The notes below the pieces were generated by a model. That model saw nothing but the letters and a program-made list of their open reading frames with translations. It did no database searches and was not told the DNA's origin. DNA of 64,000 bases from the NCBI GenBank assembly GCA_030524035.1, contig JAUNHG010000001.1:589250-653249 (forward strand). Reading direction: 5' to 3'. The first letter of the stretch is position 1. Every line of letters starts with the position of its first letter. Source of the stretch: Kocuria sp. Its GTDB lineage: Bacteria > Actinomycetota > Actinomycetes > Actinomycetales > Micrococcaceae. This document shows positions 1 to 8,319 of this stretch, in pieces. Both the position numbers and the translations under genes were made by a program.

Positions 1-48
1 TGTTGCTTGCCCACCAGTTGGTGCGTCTTGTCCTTTACGCTGGCTGGT

Positions 49-963
49 ATGGACCAGGCCGTTCCCGCTGCGCACACCACGCCGTCATGCCTACGCGTGG
101 GTTATGAAACGGGCATGATGCCTGCCAAATGGTTCACCAGGTGGCGGGAACGCCTCCCGGGCTCACACCTGGAAGATGCCGAACTGCCTCCCGGCACGTG
201 GCGCGATCACCTAGGCGGTAACTATCATGTGGCCCTGGTGCGCTTACCGGCCCACCCCAAACCGGGCAGCCAAGACCTCGAAGGGCTCCGCGGACACTAC
301 CGAGCAATCCTTGCTTACCAGGAACAGCAAGTTGTTGTGCTGCCCACAGACCACGAACTAACCCTCCTCGACCACGTGAGCATCACGGACCTTGCGGACG
401 AACGCCTGGTCCACGACCTGTCCGACCTTCCCGAATACACACCATCACCGCATGGAGCCGGTACTGACGAGCACGGTATGCCCTTGCCAGCGCTCGAATC
501 CCGCAGCACGGAGGACGTGATCGAATACGTCGCCGCAGGACTCGGCTTGGCCGTAGTGCCCATGTCCCTCGCCCGGTTCCACCACCGCCGGGACCTCACA
601 TATCGGGCGGTCACAGACCTTCCCGGGATCGACGTCGCCGTGGTGTGGTCACAAAACCTGGACGATGCCACGGAGGCTCTGGTGCAGGAATTGGTGGGGG
701 TGGTACGTGGACGCCGCCCAGGAAGCTCACGAGGCCGCGCCGTACCCCACAAAACTGAGGAATCCGCCTCTCTGCGCAAGCCAGGCCGCAAATCTAAACC
801 TGCTAATGCCACTGAAACCCCCACACGGACAGCTAAAGGCACCAGCAGAGGCGACCAACTCAAAGGCAAACGTCTGGCCGGTGGAAAACCACGCCGCAAC
901 AAACCGAGCGGCAACCCCGGACGCCCCGGGAAACGCAACACAGCCAGCCGTAAGCGCCACTAG
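49..963 (+). CDS. LysR-type substrate-binding-domain protein without HTH
   Basis: The 304-residue product resembles the effector-binding half of LysR-type regulators, from the N-terminal LRVGYETGMMPAKW through the VVLPTDHEL and GLGLAVVPMSLAR segments. The usual N-terminal winged-helix domain is missing. Stand-alone proteins of this type are common in actinomycetes, and their ligands are unknown. Residues after about 225 form a long Lys/Arg-rich, low-complexity tail that could bind nucleic acid (inference). The frame is open to the left edge (a TTG at 7). I prefer ATG 49 because it follows TACGCT (36-41) by 7 nt, a leaderless arrangement, and because family homology starts just after it. Confidence 0.75.
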   Translation: MDQAVPAAHTTPSCLRVGYETGMMPAKWFTRWRERLPGSHLEDAELPPGTWRDHLGGNYHVALVRLPAHPKPGSQDLEGLRGHYRAILAYQEQQVVVLPTDHELTLLDHVSITDLADERLVHDLSDLPEYTPSPHGAGTDEHGMPLPALESRSTEDVIEYVAAGLGLAVVPMSLARFHHRRDLTYRAVTDLPGIDVAVVWSQNLDDATEALVQELVGVVRGRRPGSSRGRAVPHKTEESASLRKPGRKSKPANATETPTRTAKGTSRGDQLKGKRLAGGKPRRNKPSGNPGRPGKRNTASRKRH

Positions 964-977
964 CTCCCCTTTCCCCC

Positions 978-1042
978 GCCGAGATCATGGTTGGTGCACG
1001 CTTTCTGCCCTTTGTGCGTACACAAACCATGACTTCGGGGGG
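978..1042. repeat. 65-bp palindromic repeat, copy 1
   Basis: This stretch is identical over 65 bp to positions 2072-2136. Its two ends (about 979-1001 and 1017-1039) form an imperfect inverted repeat matching at roughly 19 of 23 positions, so a long hairpin is possible. It lies between the convergent ends of the LysR-type gene and the DUF559 gene. There is no T-tract, so it is not a standard terminator. It could be a REP- or MITE-like intergenic element. Confidence 0.85.
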
Positions 1043-1044
1043 CG

Positions 1045-2019
1045 TCACGTCGCTTCCAATGCTTTCTTGACCCACCGCACAAGTTCCCGAAACCTTCGGG
1101 CATCGCGGAGGTCCTCGGCAACTACCGGACGAATCCTCCATCCCAGATCCTGAAGTCTGTTCAGCCGGTACATCTCATCCCCGTAGGTGTGACGATCCTG
1201 GTAATGAATCGCCCCGTTGTACTCCACCCCAACCATGTTTTCTGGCCATGCCAGGTCAATAAACGCGGTTCGCCCGCCCGCCAGATCCACTCGGGCATTT
1301 GCTTGTGGAGTCGTAATCCCCTGGGAGACGAGCGCCAACCGTAACACAGTTTCCATCGGCGACCACACGTTGGGGGCCGCCAGCGGTAACGCCGCTCGGA
1401 TTCGTGCCAGGCCCCGGGTGCCCGGCCGCAGCTCGGATAGGTGATAGGCAATCTCCTGAGCAGAAACCGGCTCCGTCCCAGCGCAATAACTCAGACCCGT
1501 CGCCAACAGGTGATCCAGAGCTACTACACTGCGCCACCCCGGCAGCAGGTGATGAAGGACCACCACAGTTTCCACCGGATGCATCACCGGAACTTCCCAC
1601 GGCCCCAGAAGCGGCCCCAGTTGCACACCACGGTGCATGACGAACTTGCGTGTGGATTGATTTCGGCGGCTGTCTTGAAACGCCAGGTGAGGACGATGAT
1701 CTGCTCGCGGGAATGCGGGCGGCTCCCCGAGTAGGTGGTCCACCCAGGTCATGTTCTCGGATAAAGGGATTCCCCAGATTCGTGCCGCCGAAACATGGGA
1801 AACCACAACGTCAGGGCCAAGTATCGGCTGGATTGTTAGCGCCAGTTCCCATGGTTCCAGGGTCGCTGGATCCATACCGGCAGGGCATTGCATCCAATAG
1901 CCATGTATCAGCGGGATCATCCGGGGGTCACCCTCCCGGTGGCGGCGTGAGATATTCCACGTTGATCCATGCGCGATCTTAGGCTGTGGGTACCGCGGAA
2001 CAGCGCGTTGAGGCGTCAT
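1045..2019 (-). CDS. AbiEi-like / DUF559 (Vsr-type nuclease fold) protein
   Basis: The 324-residue protein has two parts. The N-terminal half, with VVSHVSAARIWGIPL and a later PVMHPVETVV segment, resembles the actinobacterial AbiEi-like antitoxin-type region. The C-terminal part, with GVEYNGAIHYQDR and LGWRIRPVVAEDL, matches DUF559, a very-short-patch-repair/PD-(D/E)XK-like fold; the Glu in VEYNG and the following H-Y-Q-D-R are typical. The biological role of this family is not settled, and defence or DNA repair links are inferred only. ATG 2019 is chosen because a longer start at 2124 lies inside the upstream 65-bp repeat and would add 35 residues encoded largely by that repeat. The gene is bracketed by both repeat copies. 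Confidence 0.7.
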   Translation of the reverse strand: MTPQRAVPRYPQPKIAHGSTWNISRRHREGDPRMIPLIHGYWMQCPAGMDPATLEPWELALTIQPILGPDVVVSHVSAARIWGIPLSENMTWVDHLLGEPPAFPRADHRPHLAFQDSRRNQSTRKFVMHRGVQLGPLLGPWEVPVMHPVETVVVLHHLLPGWRSVVALDHLLATGLSYCAGTEPVSAQEIAYHLSELRPGTRGLARIRAALPLAAPNVWSPMETVLRLALVSQGITTPQANARVDLAGGRTAFIDLAWPENMVGVEYNGAIHYQDRHTYGDEMYRLNRLQDLGWRIRPVVAEDLRDARRFRELVRWVKKALEAT

Positions 2020-2071
2020 GCTGCGACCGTATGCGCCGAGCTCTCCTCTGTGAGGGTTGTCCACAAACCCT

Positions 2072-2136
2072 GCCGAGATCATGGTTGGTGCACGCTTTCT
2101 GCCCTTTGTGCGTACACAAACCATGACTTCGGGGGG
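2072..2136. repeat. 65-bp palindromic repeat, copy 2
   Basis: Second exact copy of the element at 978-1042, in the same orientation. It sits between the 3' end of the mscS-like gene (2165) and the start of the DUF559 gene (2019), both on the minus strand. Homology to copy 1 ends within the G-run: six G's in copy 1 and seven here. The two copies are 1,094 bp apart and flank exactly one gene. Confidence 0.85.
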
Positions 2137-2164
2137 GTATCACGGGGTATAAGAGGGGGAGGGA

Positions 2165-3097
2165 TTATTCCTGGGGCGGGGGTGGGGTGTTGCGGTACAA
2201 GTCCGCCGATCCTCCACGCACCACGGTTTGGTTGACCAAAGGAACGGATATACCGTGCGCATCCAGCATTTTCTTCACCCGTACCCGGAGTACTCGGCTG
2301 ACTGACCACTGTTCTGACGGCGCGGTCTTAACTGCCACGCGCACCGTCACAGATTCACCGGTCAATGACTCCACGCCCCACACTTCAGGATCGTCCAGAA
2401 CAAACTCGCCCACCTGGGGGTCTTTCTTCAATTCGCGGAGGGTGTCCGTGAGCAGGGTGATGACGTGGTCGAGGTCAGAATCGTAGGGCAGTGGAACATC
2501 CAACACTGCTCGCGCCCATCCTTGCGACGAGTTACCGACCCGCAGAATTTCCCCGTTACGCACATGCCACAACGTTCCGTGAACATCGCGGACCTGGGTG
2601 ACCCGCAACCCTACGTCTTCCACCACACCGGAGGCTTCGCCCAAGTTAACGACGTCACCGATACCCAGTTGGTCTTCAAACACCATAAAAATCCCCGACA
2701 GGTAATCTTTGACCAGGGACTGTGCGCCAAAAGACAGTGCGACGCCCACGATGCCAGCGGATGCGATGACCGGGGCGACGTCAAACCCCAGTTCGGAAAA
2801 AATCATTAACACGGCGATTGCCCAGATTGCCACGGTGGCAACAGAACCTAAGACCGCGCCCACGGTTTTGGCTCGCTGAGTTTGCCGTTGCCGCGCCAGG
2901 CCGGCATCTTCCATCCATGTGAGTTTTCCGGAACTGAAGGTGCGAATCACACGCGAACGACTCCCACGCTCGATCCCACGCACCACCCGATGAATGATGA
3001 AACGGGTCAGAGCTGAGGCAATTGCCGCGATCACCAGGATCAGCAGAACTCTGGCGGGGATCCCTAACCAGAACTCCCACGACGTCACATTCGGCAT
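2165..3097 (-). CDS. MscS-family small-conductance mechanosensitive channel
   Basis: The 310-residue membrane protein has the compact MscS architecture: an N-terminal TM helix (about 12-35), another near 80-103, and the pore-lining TM3 containing GIVGVALSFGAQSLVKDYLSG. This is followed by the beta domain (FVFEDQ-like FMVFEDQLGIGDVV, then the GTLWHVRNGEI strand) and a C-terminal alpha/beta region. Channels of this family open on membrane tension and release solutes after hypo-osmotic shock. It starts divergently from the dedA gene across about 130 bp. The C-terminus ends in a Pro-rich tail. Confidence 0.9.
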   Translation of the reverse strand: MPNVTSWEFWLGIPARVLLILVIAAIASALTRFIIHRVVRGIERGSRSRVIRTFSSGKLTWMEDAGLARQRQTQRAKTVGAVLGSVATVAIWAIAVLMIFSELGFDVAPVIASAGIVGVALSFGAQSLVKDYLSGIFMVFEDQLGIGDVVNLGEASGVVEDVGLRVTQVRDVHGTLWHVRNGEILRVGNSSQGWARAVLDVPLPYDSDLDHVITLLTDTLRELKKDPQVGEFVLDDPEVWGVESLTGESVTVRVAVKTAPSEQWSVSRVLRVRVKKMLDAHGISVPLVNQTVVRGGSADLYRNTPPPPQE

Positions 3098-3229
3098 GCT
3101 TACTGCTCACATTCGCAATAGGTTCTGTTCGGTTTATGGCCACGCCCCCATTTCCCAGGCCAATTTAGTATCGTCTAGCCTTTGGCGCACAGCACGCGCC
3201 ACAAGACATCTGAGATTCAAGGAGCCTGA

Positions 3230-4012
3230 GTGCGCACCGTTCTGATCGCTTCCGCTGGCCAAGCCGGTAGTACGGCTGAAGAGTCGGGACTAACCGGCAT
3301 TGCAGGGTGGGCGGTGGACGTCATGAACAACATCGGCGCTCCGGGCGCTGGTCTGTTGGTGGCTTTGGAGAACCTCTTCCCCCCCTTACCGTCAGAAATT
3401 ATTCTCCCGCTGGCAGGTTTTACTGCAGCTCAAGGCGGTTTTACGTTGTGGGAAGCGTTGTTCTGGACCACTTTGGGATCGGTGCTTGGGGCAATCGCTT
3501 TGTACTGGCTGGGTGCTCTGCTGGGGCGTCGTCGTCTGTACGTGATTGTGGACAAAATGCCTTTGGTGGACATTCACGATGTGGAACGCACCGAAGACTG
3601 GTTTGACAAATATGGGCCATACACCGTTTTTTTTGGCCGCATGATCCCCTTGTTTCGGTCGTTGATTTCTGTTCCGGCGGGTGTTGAGCGCATGAACTTC
3701 GGCTTGTTTATGGGGCTGACTCTGGCGGGTTCTTTGATCTGGAATACGATCTTCGTGCTAGCCGGCTGGTTTTTGGGTTCTCAGTGGCACCTCGCTGAAC
3801 AGTACGCAGGAATTTTTTCCAAGATTGTGTACGTTGTCGTGATCGTGTTTGTGGTGTGGTGGGTGACCAAACGCATCATGCGTAACCGTCGAGGTGTTTC
3901 TGACGGCGCACGCCGGGAAACTGTTGATGAAGTCCTAGCCCGTCGTGATGCCACAATGGCAGCTCATGCGCAGAAAGTGGCGCAACGGCGGGCCGCACGC
4001 CGACGTGGCTGA
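3230..4012 (+). CDS. DedA-family membrane protein
   Basis: The 260-residue product shows the DedA/SNARE-associated (PF09335) pattern: ENLFPPLPSEIILPLAGF near residues 46-63, then GSVLGAIALYWLGALLGRR, and FFGRMIPLFRSLISVPAGVERM with the conserved F-x-R-x-x-P. DedA proteins are polytopic and are linked to lipid flipping and membrane homeostasis; the substrate of this member is unknown. GTG 3230 is supported by AAGGAG (3219-3224). The C-terminus is a basic cytoplasmic tail ending in RRAARRRG. Confidence 0.9.
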   Translation: MRTVLIASAGQAGSTAEESGLTGIAGWAVDVMNNIGAPGAGLLVALENLFPPLPSEIILPLAGFTAAQGGFTLWEALFWTTLGSVLGAIALYWLGALLGRRRLYVIVDKMPLVDIHDVERTEDWFDKYGPYTVFFGRMIPLFRSLISVPAGVERMNFGLFMGLTLAGSLIWNTIFVLAGWFLGSQWHLAEQYAGIFSKIVYVVVIVFVVWWVTKRIMRNRRGVSDGARRETVDEVLARRDATMAAHAQKVAQRRAARRRG

Positions 4013-4054
4013 GCACGGTGCTCATACAACTTTCTTCTTCCTAGACTGGTGTGC

Positions 4055-5134
4055 ATGGCACTCCGCACACGTCCTGTAATCCGCCCGCGCGTCCGGAACG
4101 ACGTCCACCCACCTGGGCGCTGGCGGGCCGGTGGGGTGGGATTGTTGGTTGTGGGGTGCCTGGCGTTGACCGCATGCACATCACAAGAGCCCGCAGCGCA
4201 GCCTTCCGCGAGTAGTAGTGAGGCTCCGACGGTTGTTATAGGCCTGGGGCCTACTGAACAGAGCCGCGTGGTAGCCCAGACGTGGGCAGTTGCTTTGGAA
4301 GACGCAGGCTTTCGCGTTGATGTGCAGGAAATCGACGGTGGTCGCGCTGGGTATTTGAAGGCTGTGGAAGACGGCCAAATCCACGTGTATCCGGATTACA
4401 CCGGGGATTTGTATGTGGAATTGCGGGGAACTGATCCCACACAAAGCGCGACGGCGGGGCCTTCTGCCACAACAGCAGAGCCTACGAGCACACCGGGGAC
4501 TGCCGAAGAGCTTGTGGGTTCCCTCGCCAACCTGTTGGGGCGTGGTGAACAAGGTGTGACAGATAGCGACGTGGAATCCGCATTGGCTGATCAGCTTCCG
4601 GAGGGGGTGCGCATGCTTGACCCTGCACCTGCTGATAACAAGCGAGTTCTGGTGGTTACTGCTGCAACTCAAGCAGAGATTTCCGTGAACTCCATGGAGG
4701 ACCTTGCCGACCATTGCCAGGACCTCACTTTTGGTGTGTTGCGTCACGAGGGTCAGGCGGCGGTTACCGCAGCTGCGGTGGAAGATATTTATGACTGCAA
4801 TCCCGGCACAGTGCAGGAATATGATTCCCAAGAGCAGGTCACCCAAGCCCTGGTGGAAGGGGAAGTTGATGTGGCGGGGATGCTGTCCACGGCCCCTGCT
4901 GTGGCGGATAACTCCCTCACCATCCTCGGTGATGACCGCGACGCACTGATTCCCGAACGGATTGTTGCTGTGGCGGGCCAGAACCTTCCGGAATCTGCTG
5001 CTGAGGAAGTCAACGGAATCTCCGGTGAATTAGACACGGAGAACTTGGTGCTGCTTACCCGGATGACCACGTCTTCTCCCGAATATTCCGCCGAAGAGGC
5101 GGCTACCTACTGGTACAGGACGGTTCGCCCATAG
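4055..5134 (+). CDS. OpuAC-type glycine betaine/choline-binding lipoprotein
   Basis: This is a substrate-binding lipoprotein of about 359 residues with lipobox LTAC and a Ser/Pro-rich spacer. It contains the osmoprotectant-binding signature VYPDYTG and the later two-lobe pattern (NKRVLVVT, VAGMLSTAP). A low-complexity Thr/Pro/Ala insertion follows the VYPDYTG lobe. Family members deliver betaine, choline or carnitine to an ABC transporter, but no permease or ATPase gene lies nearby, so the partner is elsewhere or absent. ATG 4055 follows TAGACT (4042-4047) by 7 nt, suggesting leaderless translation; an in-frame GTG lies at 4049. Confidence 0.82.
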   Translation: MALRTRPVIRPRVRNDVHPPGRWRAGGVGLLVVGCLALTACTSQEPAAQPSASSSEAPTVVIGLGPTEQSRVVAQTWAVALEDAGFRVDVQEIDGGRAGYLKAVEDGQIHVYPDYTGDLYVELRGTDPTQSATAGPSATTAEPTSTPGTAEELVGSLANLLGRGEQGVTDSDVESALADQLPEGVRMLDPAPADNKRVLVVTAATQAEISVNSMEDLADHCQDLTFGVLRHEGQAAVTAAAVEDIYDCNPGTVQEYDSQEQVTQALVEGEVDVAGMLSTAPAVADNSLTILGDDRDALIPERIVAVAGQNLPESAAEEVNGISGELDTENLVLLTRMTTSSPEYSAEEAATYWYRTVRP

Positions 5135-5147
5135 GCCACCCGGGGGT

Positions 5148-6386
5148 ATGGTGAATCTCATGCCGAAGAAGGTCATGCAGTCAGAAAAACTTGCCAATGT
5201 TCGCTACGACGTCCGGGGTCCAGTCCTGGAACAAGCGGAGAAGATGGAGGACGTGGGACACCGGATTCTGCGGCTCAATATTGGCAATCCAGCCCCGTTT
5301 GGGTTTGAAGCACCCGACGCGGTGTTAGTGGACATGATCAAGAACCTTCCCTACGCCCAGGGATACTCGGATTCTCGGGGTATTTTTTCGGCCCGCACGG
5401 CGGTGGTTCAGTACTACCAGACCAAAGGGATCATGAACCTTTCCGTGGATGAAGTGTTCCTGGGCAACGGAGTTTCTGAACTGATTACGCTCACCTTGCA
5501 GGCACTATGCGATGCAGGCGATGAGATCCTCGTGCCGTCCCCGGATTACCCGCTCTGGACTGGGGCCACCACGCTATCCGGTGGAACTGCCGTGCATTAC
5601 CAGTGCCGTGAAGATGACGGCTGGAACCCTGATTTGGACGATATCCGCTCCAAGATCACGGACCGCACGCGCGGCATTGTGGTGATCAACCCGAATAACC
5701 CCACTGGGGCCGTGTATTCGCGTGACACTCTCCAAGGCATTGTCGCGTTGGCGAGGGAACACGATCTCATCATCTTTGCGGATGAAATTTACGAAAAAAT
5801 CACGTACGACGACGCCCATATGGTCAATATGGCCACCCTGACCGGTGACGACGTCCTCTGTTTAACGTATTCAGGGTTATCCAAGGCGTACCGCGTGGCC
5901 GGATACCGATCCGGTTGGCTGGCAATCACCGGGCCGCATTGGAAGGCCGAATCTTATCTGGAAGGCATCAAACTGCTGGCCAATATGCGCATGTGCGCTA
6001 ATGTTCCGGCGCAGCATGCCATCCAGACTGCACTGGGGGGGTACCAGTCCATCAACGACCTCATTCTTCCCGGGGGGCGTCTTAAGGCTCAGCGGGATTT
6101 GGCCTATGAGCGCCTGAACGCGATAGACGGGGTGAGCTGCGAACCGGCCGCCGGGGCGTTGTACTTATTCCCCAAGTTGGATGCTGAAAAGTTCAACATC
6201 ACGGATGATGAACGCTTTGCCCTGGACCTACTGAAAGAGCAGAAAATACTGGTCAGCCATGGCTCTGCGTTTAATTTTGAGACTCCAGACCATTTTCGTT
6301 TGGTGTTTTTGCCATCCGTGGAGCAACTGGGGGTTGCGCTGGACCGGATTGAAGAGTTTTTGTCGGGGTATCAGCAGGTTAGTTGA
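5148..6386 (+). CDS. alaA: AlaA-type alanine/glutamate-pyruvate aminotransferase
   Basis: The 412-residue fold-type I PLP aminotransferase is very close to E. coli AlaA along its length. Shared segments include YDVRGPVLEQA, RLNIGNPAPFGFEAPD, NLPYAQGYSDSRG, IVVINPNNPTGAVYS, IIFADEIYEKI and the PLP lysine in SGLSKAYRVAGYRSGW. It should interconvert pyruvate plus glutamate and alanine plus 2-oxoglutarate in the cytosol. A second in-frame ATG lies at 5160, and the first (5148) sits directly behind a GGGGGT stretch, so the exact start is uncertain by four residues. The preceding gene ends only 13 nt upstream. Confidence 0.92.
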   Translation: MVNLMPKKVMQSEKLANVRYDVRGPVLEQAEKMEDVGHRILRLNIGNPAPFGFEAPDAVLVDMIKNLPYAQGYSDSRGIFSARTAVVQYYQTKGIMNLSVDEVFLGNGVSELITLTLQALCDAGDEILVPSPDYPLWTGATTLSGGTAVHYQCREDDGWNPDLDDIRSKITDRTRGIVVINPNNPTGAVYSRDTLQGIVALAREHDLIIFADEIYEKITYDDAHMVNMATLTGDDVLCLTYSGLSKAYRVAGYRSGWLAITGPHWKAESYLEGIKLLANMRMCANVPAQHAIQTALGGYQSINDLILPGGRLKAQRDLAYERLNAIDGVSCEPAAGALYLFPKLDAEKFNITDDERFALDLLKEQKILVSHGSAFNFETPDHFRLVFLPSVEQLGVALDRIEEFLSGYQQVS

Positions 6387-6440
6387 GCCTGCCAGCTCAC
6401 CTTTGCGCGCGCTCCCGGGAACGGGGACTTAGGCGGCGTG

Positions 6441-8000
6441 TTAGTCATCAGTGTCGACGTCCTGCACCGGGACCACGGTCAGTTGGCCAGTGCGGGCGTC
6501 GAGCTCCAGCGCTGTGCGGGGTTTTCGTAGTAGCCAAAACACCAGCCCCGTGAAAAACAGGGTGGTGATCCCCACGGCCACGCCGGTCACACAGATCGCT
6601 TGGTTGTAGGCCAGGGAAGCCGCCATGGTGAGGTCGGCGCCAGCGGGAATGTTCTGTGCCACTGAGTACGCACCCCCAAGCGTTTCCCGGGCGGTGGCAG
6701 CGGATTCGGCGTCAACACCGGTGGGCACAGTCAGGAAAACTTGGTAAAAACCTGTGACGAGTCCCCCCACCACGGCGGTGCCAAGAACCGCGCCGACTTC
6801 GTACCCCGTTTCGGAAATCGCGGACGCCGCCCCGGACTTTTCCGCAGGCACACTGCCCACCACAAGCTCGGTGGATAGTGTTGTGGCCAGTCCAATGCCA
6901 AGGCCCAACACGCAATACCCAACCACCAAGGGCCATGCTGAATGACTCACGGTTGCTGCGGTCACCAGGTACCCGCTTGCGGCCAGAATGACACCGGTGA
7001 CCACCACGGTGCGTGCACCGACGCGGCCAGCCCACCGGGCGCCGTACAGGCCAGCGAGGATAGCCAGGACCATGCCGGGGATAATCAGCAACCCTGCCGA
7101 GAAGGCATTCATCCCGGCCACCAGTTGTAGGTGTTGGGTGATGAAGAACAAGAACCCAAACTGCACCATGTTGCACACAATGTTGACCAGCACGCCGCCG
7201 GTGAACCTACCACTGCGGAATAGGCCCAATTCCACCATGGGGCTGGTCAAACGGCTCTGACGCAGCACAAAAACAGCGCCCATGATCACTCCGAAGGCCA
7301 GGCCCGCCACACCAATCCATGTGGTGCCGCCTGTGGCTAGGGTTTTGATCCCGTAGACCAGGGGAGTCATGGTCAGAATCGCTAACGCGGCAGAGGGCAG
7401 ATCCAGTGAACCCGGATGGGGGTCCTTGGACTCCGGTAAGGTCAACGGGGCGATCATGGCGAATCCCACACACACTGGAACAGCAACGAGAACAGCGGCG
7501 TGCCAACTGAAAACCTGCATGAGCGCCCCGCCCACAATGGGGCCAAGTGCAGCTCCGGCGCTGAACCCCGCTGTCCAGATCGCAATTGCGGTGCGGCGGG
7601 CGGAGTCGTCTTGGAAAATCACGCGAATGAGCGACAACGTGGCGGGCAGCAGCATGGACCCAAAAACGGCGACACCCACCCGTGCTGCGATCAGCATTTC
7701 CGCCGTGCTGGCTAGCCCACCCACCACGGACGCTGCTGCAAACCCGAGCGAACCGATCATGAGCAACAGGCGGCGCCCTACTCGATCTCCCACGGTTCCC
7801 ATGGGGATCAACAAACCAGCCAGGATCAAAGGGTAGACGTCCACGACCCACAAGAGCTGGGTGGCTGAGGGCCGTAAATCGGCGGCGATATCCGGTAAAG
7901 CGAAGCTCAGAGCCGTGGTGCTCACGGATACCGTGAGCACCGGAAACATTAAGGCGGTTAGCGCCAACCAGGGGTGGATGGTGCGTGTGCGTTCAGTCAT
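6441..8000 (-). CDS. DHA2-family MFS drug efflux transporter
   Basis: The 519-residue transporter resembles the QacA/SmvA/EmrB group of 14-TM drug:H+ antiporters. It has the motif WVVDVYPLILAGLLIPMG, motif A GTVGDRVGRRLLL, and motif C-like GFSAGAALGPIVGG. Exported compounds cannot be predicted from sequence. ATG 8000 overlaps the stop codon of xseB (7993-7995), implying translational coupling; an ORF reaching 8075 would run deep into xseB and is rejected. The C-terminal 40 residues are an acidic hydrophilic tail. It looks like the last gene of an xseA-xseB-efflux operon. Confidence 0.9.
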   Translation of the reverse strand: MTERTRTIHPWLALTALMFPVLTVSVSTTALSFALPDIAADLRPSATQLLWVVDVYPLILAGLLIPMGTVGDRVGRRLLLMIGSLGFAAASVVGGLASTAEMLIAARVGVAVFGSMLLPATLSLIRVIFQDDSARRTAIAIWTAGFSAGAALGPIVGGALMQVFSWHAAVLVAVPVCVGFAMIAPLTLPESKDPHPGSLDLPSAALAILTMTPLVYGIKTLATGGTTWIGVAGLAFGVIMGAVFVLRQSRLTSPMVELGLFRSGRFTGGVLVNIVCNMVQFGFLFFITQHLQLVAGMNAFSAGLLIIPGMVLAILAGLYGARWAGRVGARTVVVTGVILAASGYLVTAATVSHSAWPLVVGYCVLGLGIGLATTLSTELVVGSVPAEKSGAASAISETGYEVGAVLGTAVVGGLVTGFYQVFLTVPTGVDAESAATARETLGGAYSVAQNIPAGADLTMAASLAYNQAICVTGVAVGITTLFFTGLVFWLLRKPRTALELDARTGQLTVVPVQDVDTDD

Positions 8001-8268
8001 CAGCGCTGGTATCGGTTGCCTGAGCTTCTTCTCGTCGATCACGGGCCGCTTCGAGGCGCTCACGAGCGCCGTCAAGCCACTGTTCGCACCGGTTGGCCAA
8101 GGCCTCGCCGCGTTCCCACAAGGCTAAGGATTCTTCGAGTGCGGTGCCGCCTGCCTCCAATGTGGCAACGGTGCGGACGAGCTCTTCACGGGCTTCTTCG
8201 TACCCCATGGACTGGATATCAGAAAGATCGGGGCTTGTGGAAGGTGATGTGTCAGTGTTTCGGGCCAT
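7993..8268 (-). CDS. xseB: Exodeoxyribonuclease VII small subunit
   Basis: The 91-residue protein carries the XseB pattern: MGYEEAREELVRTVATLEAGGTALEESLALWERGEAL, followed by the helical C-terminal half. It forms the small subunit of ExoVII, which degrades single-stranded DNA and pairs with XseA upstream. ATG 8268 is preceded by CAGGAG (about 10 nt upstream on the minus strand); an in-frame GTG at 8295 lacks such a site. The gene lies about 50 bp behind xseA, and its stop overlaps the next gene. Confidence 0.93.
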   Translation of the reverse strand: MARNTDTSPSTSPDLSDIQSMGYEEAREELVRTVATLEAGGTALEESLALWERGEALANRCEQWLDGARERLEAARDRREEAQATDTSADD

Positions 8269-8319
8269 GGTGTGCTCCTGATTGATCGATGTCACGTCGG
8301 TGGGGGCGCAACCGCAGAG

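Noticed and set aside
978-1042. 65-bp repeat as a normal rho-independent terminator
   Set aside because: The arms are imperfect, the loop is long, there is no U-tract, and copy 2 lies before a gene start as well as after a gene end.
8001-8075. Longer N-terminus for the DHA2 transporter
   Set aside because: It would overlap xseB coding sequence by over 80 bp; the start at 8000 has the expected coupling overlap and begins at the family N-terminus.
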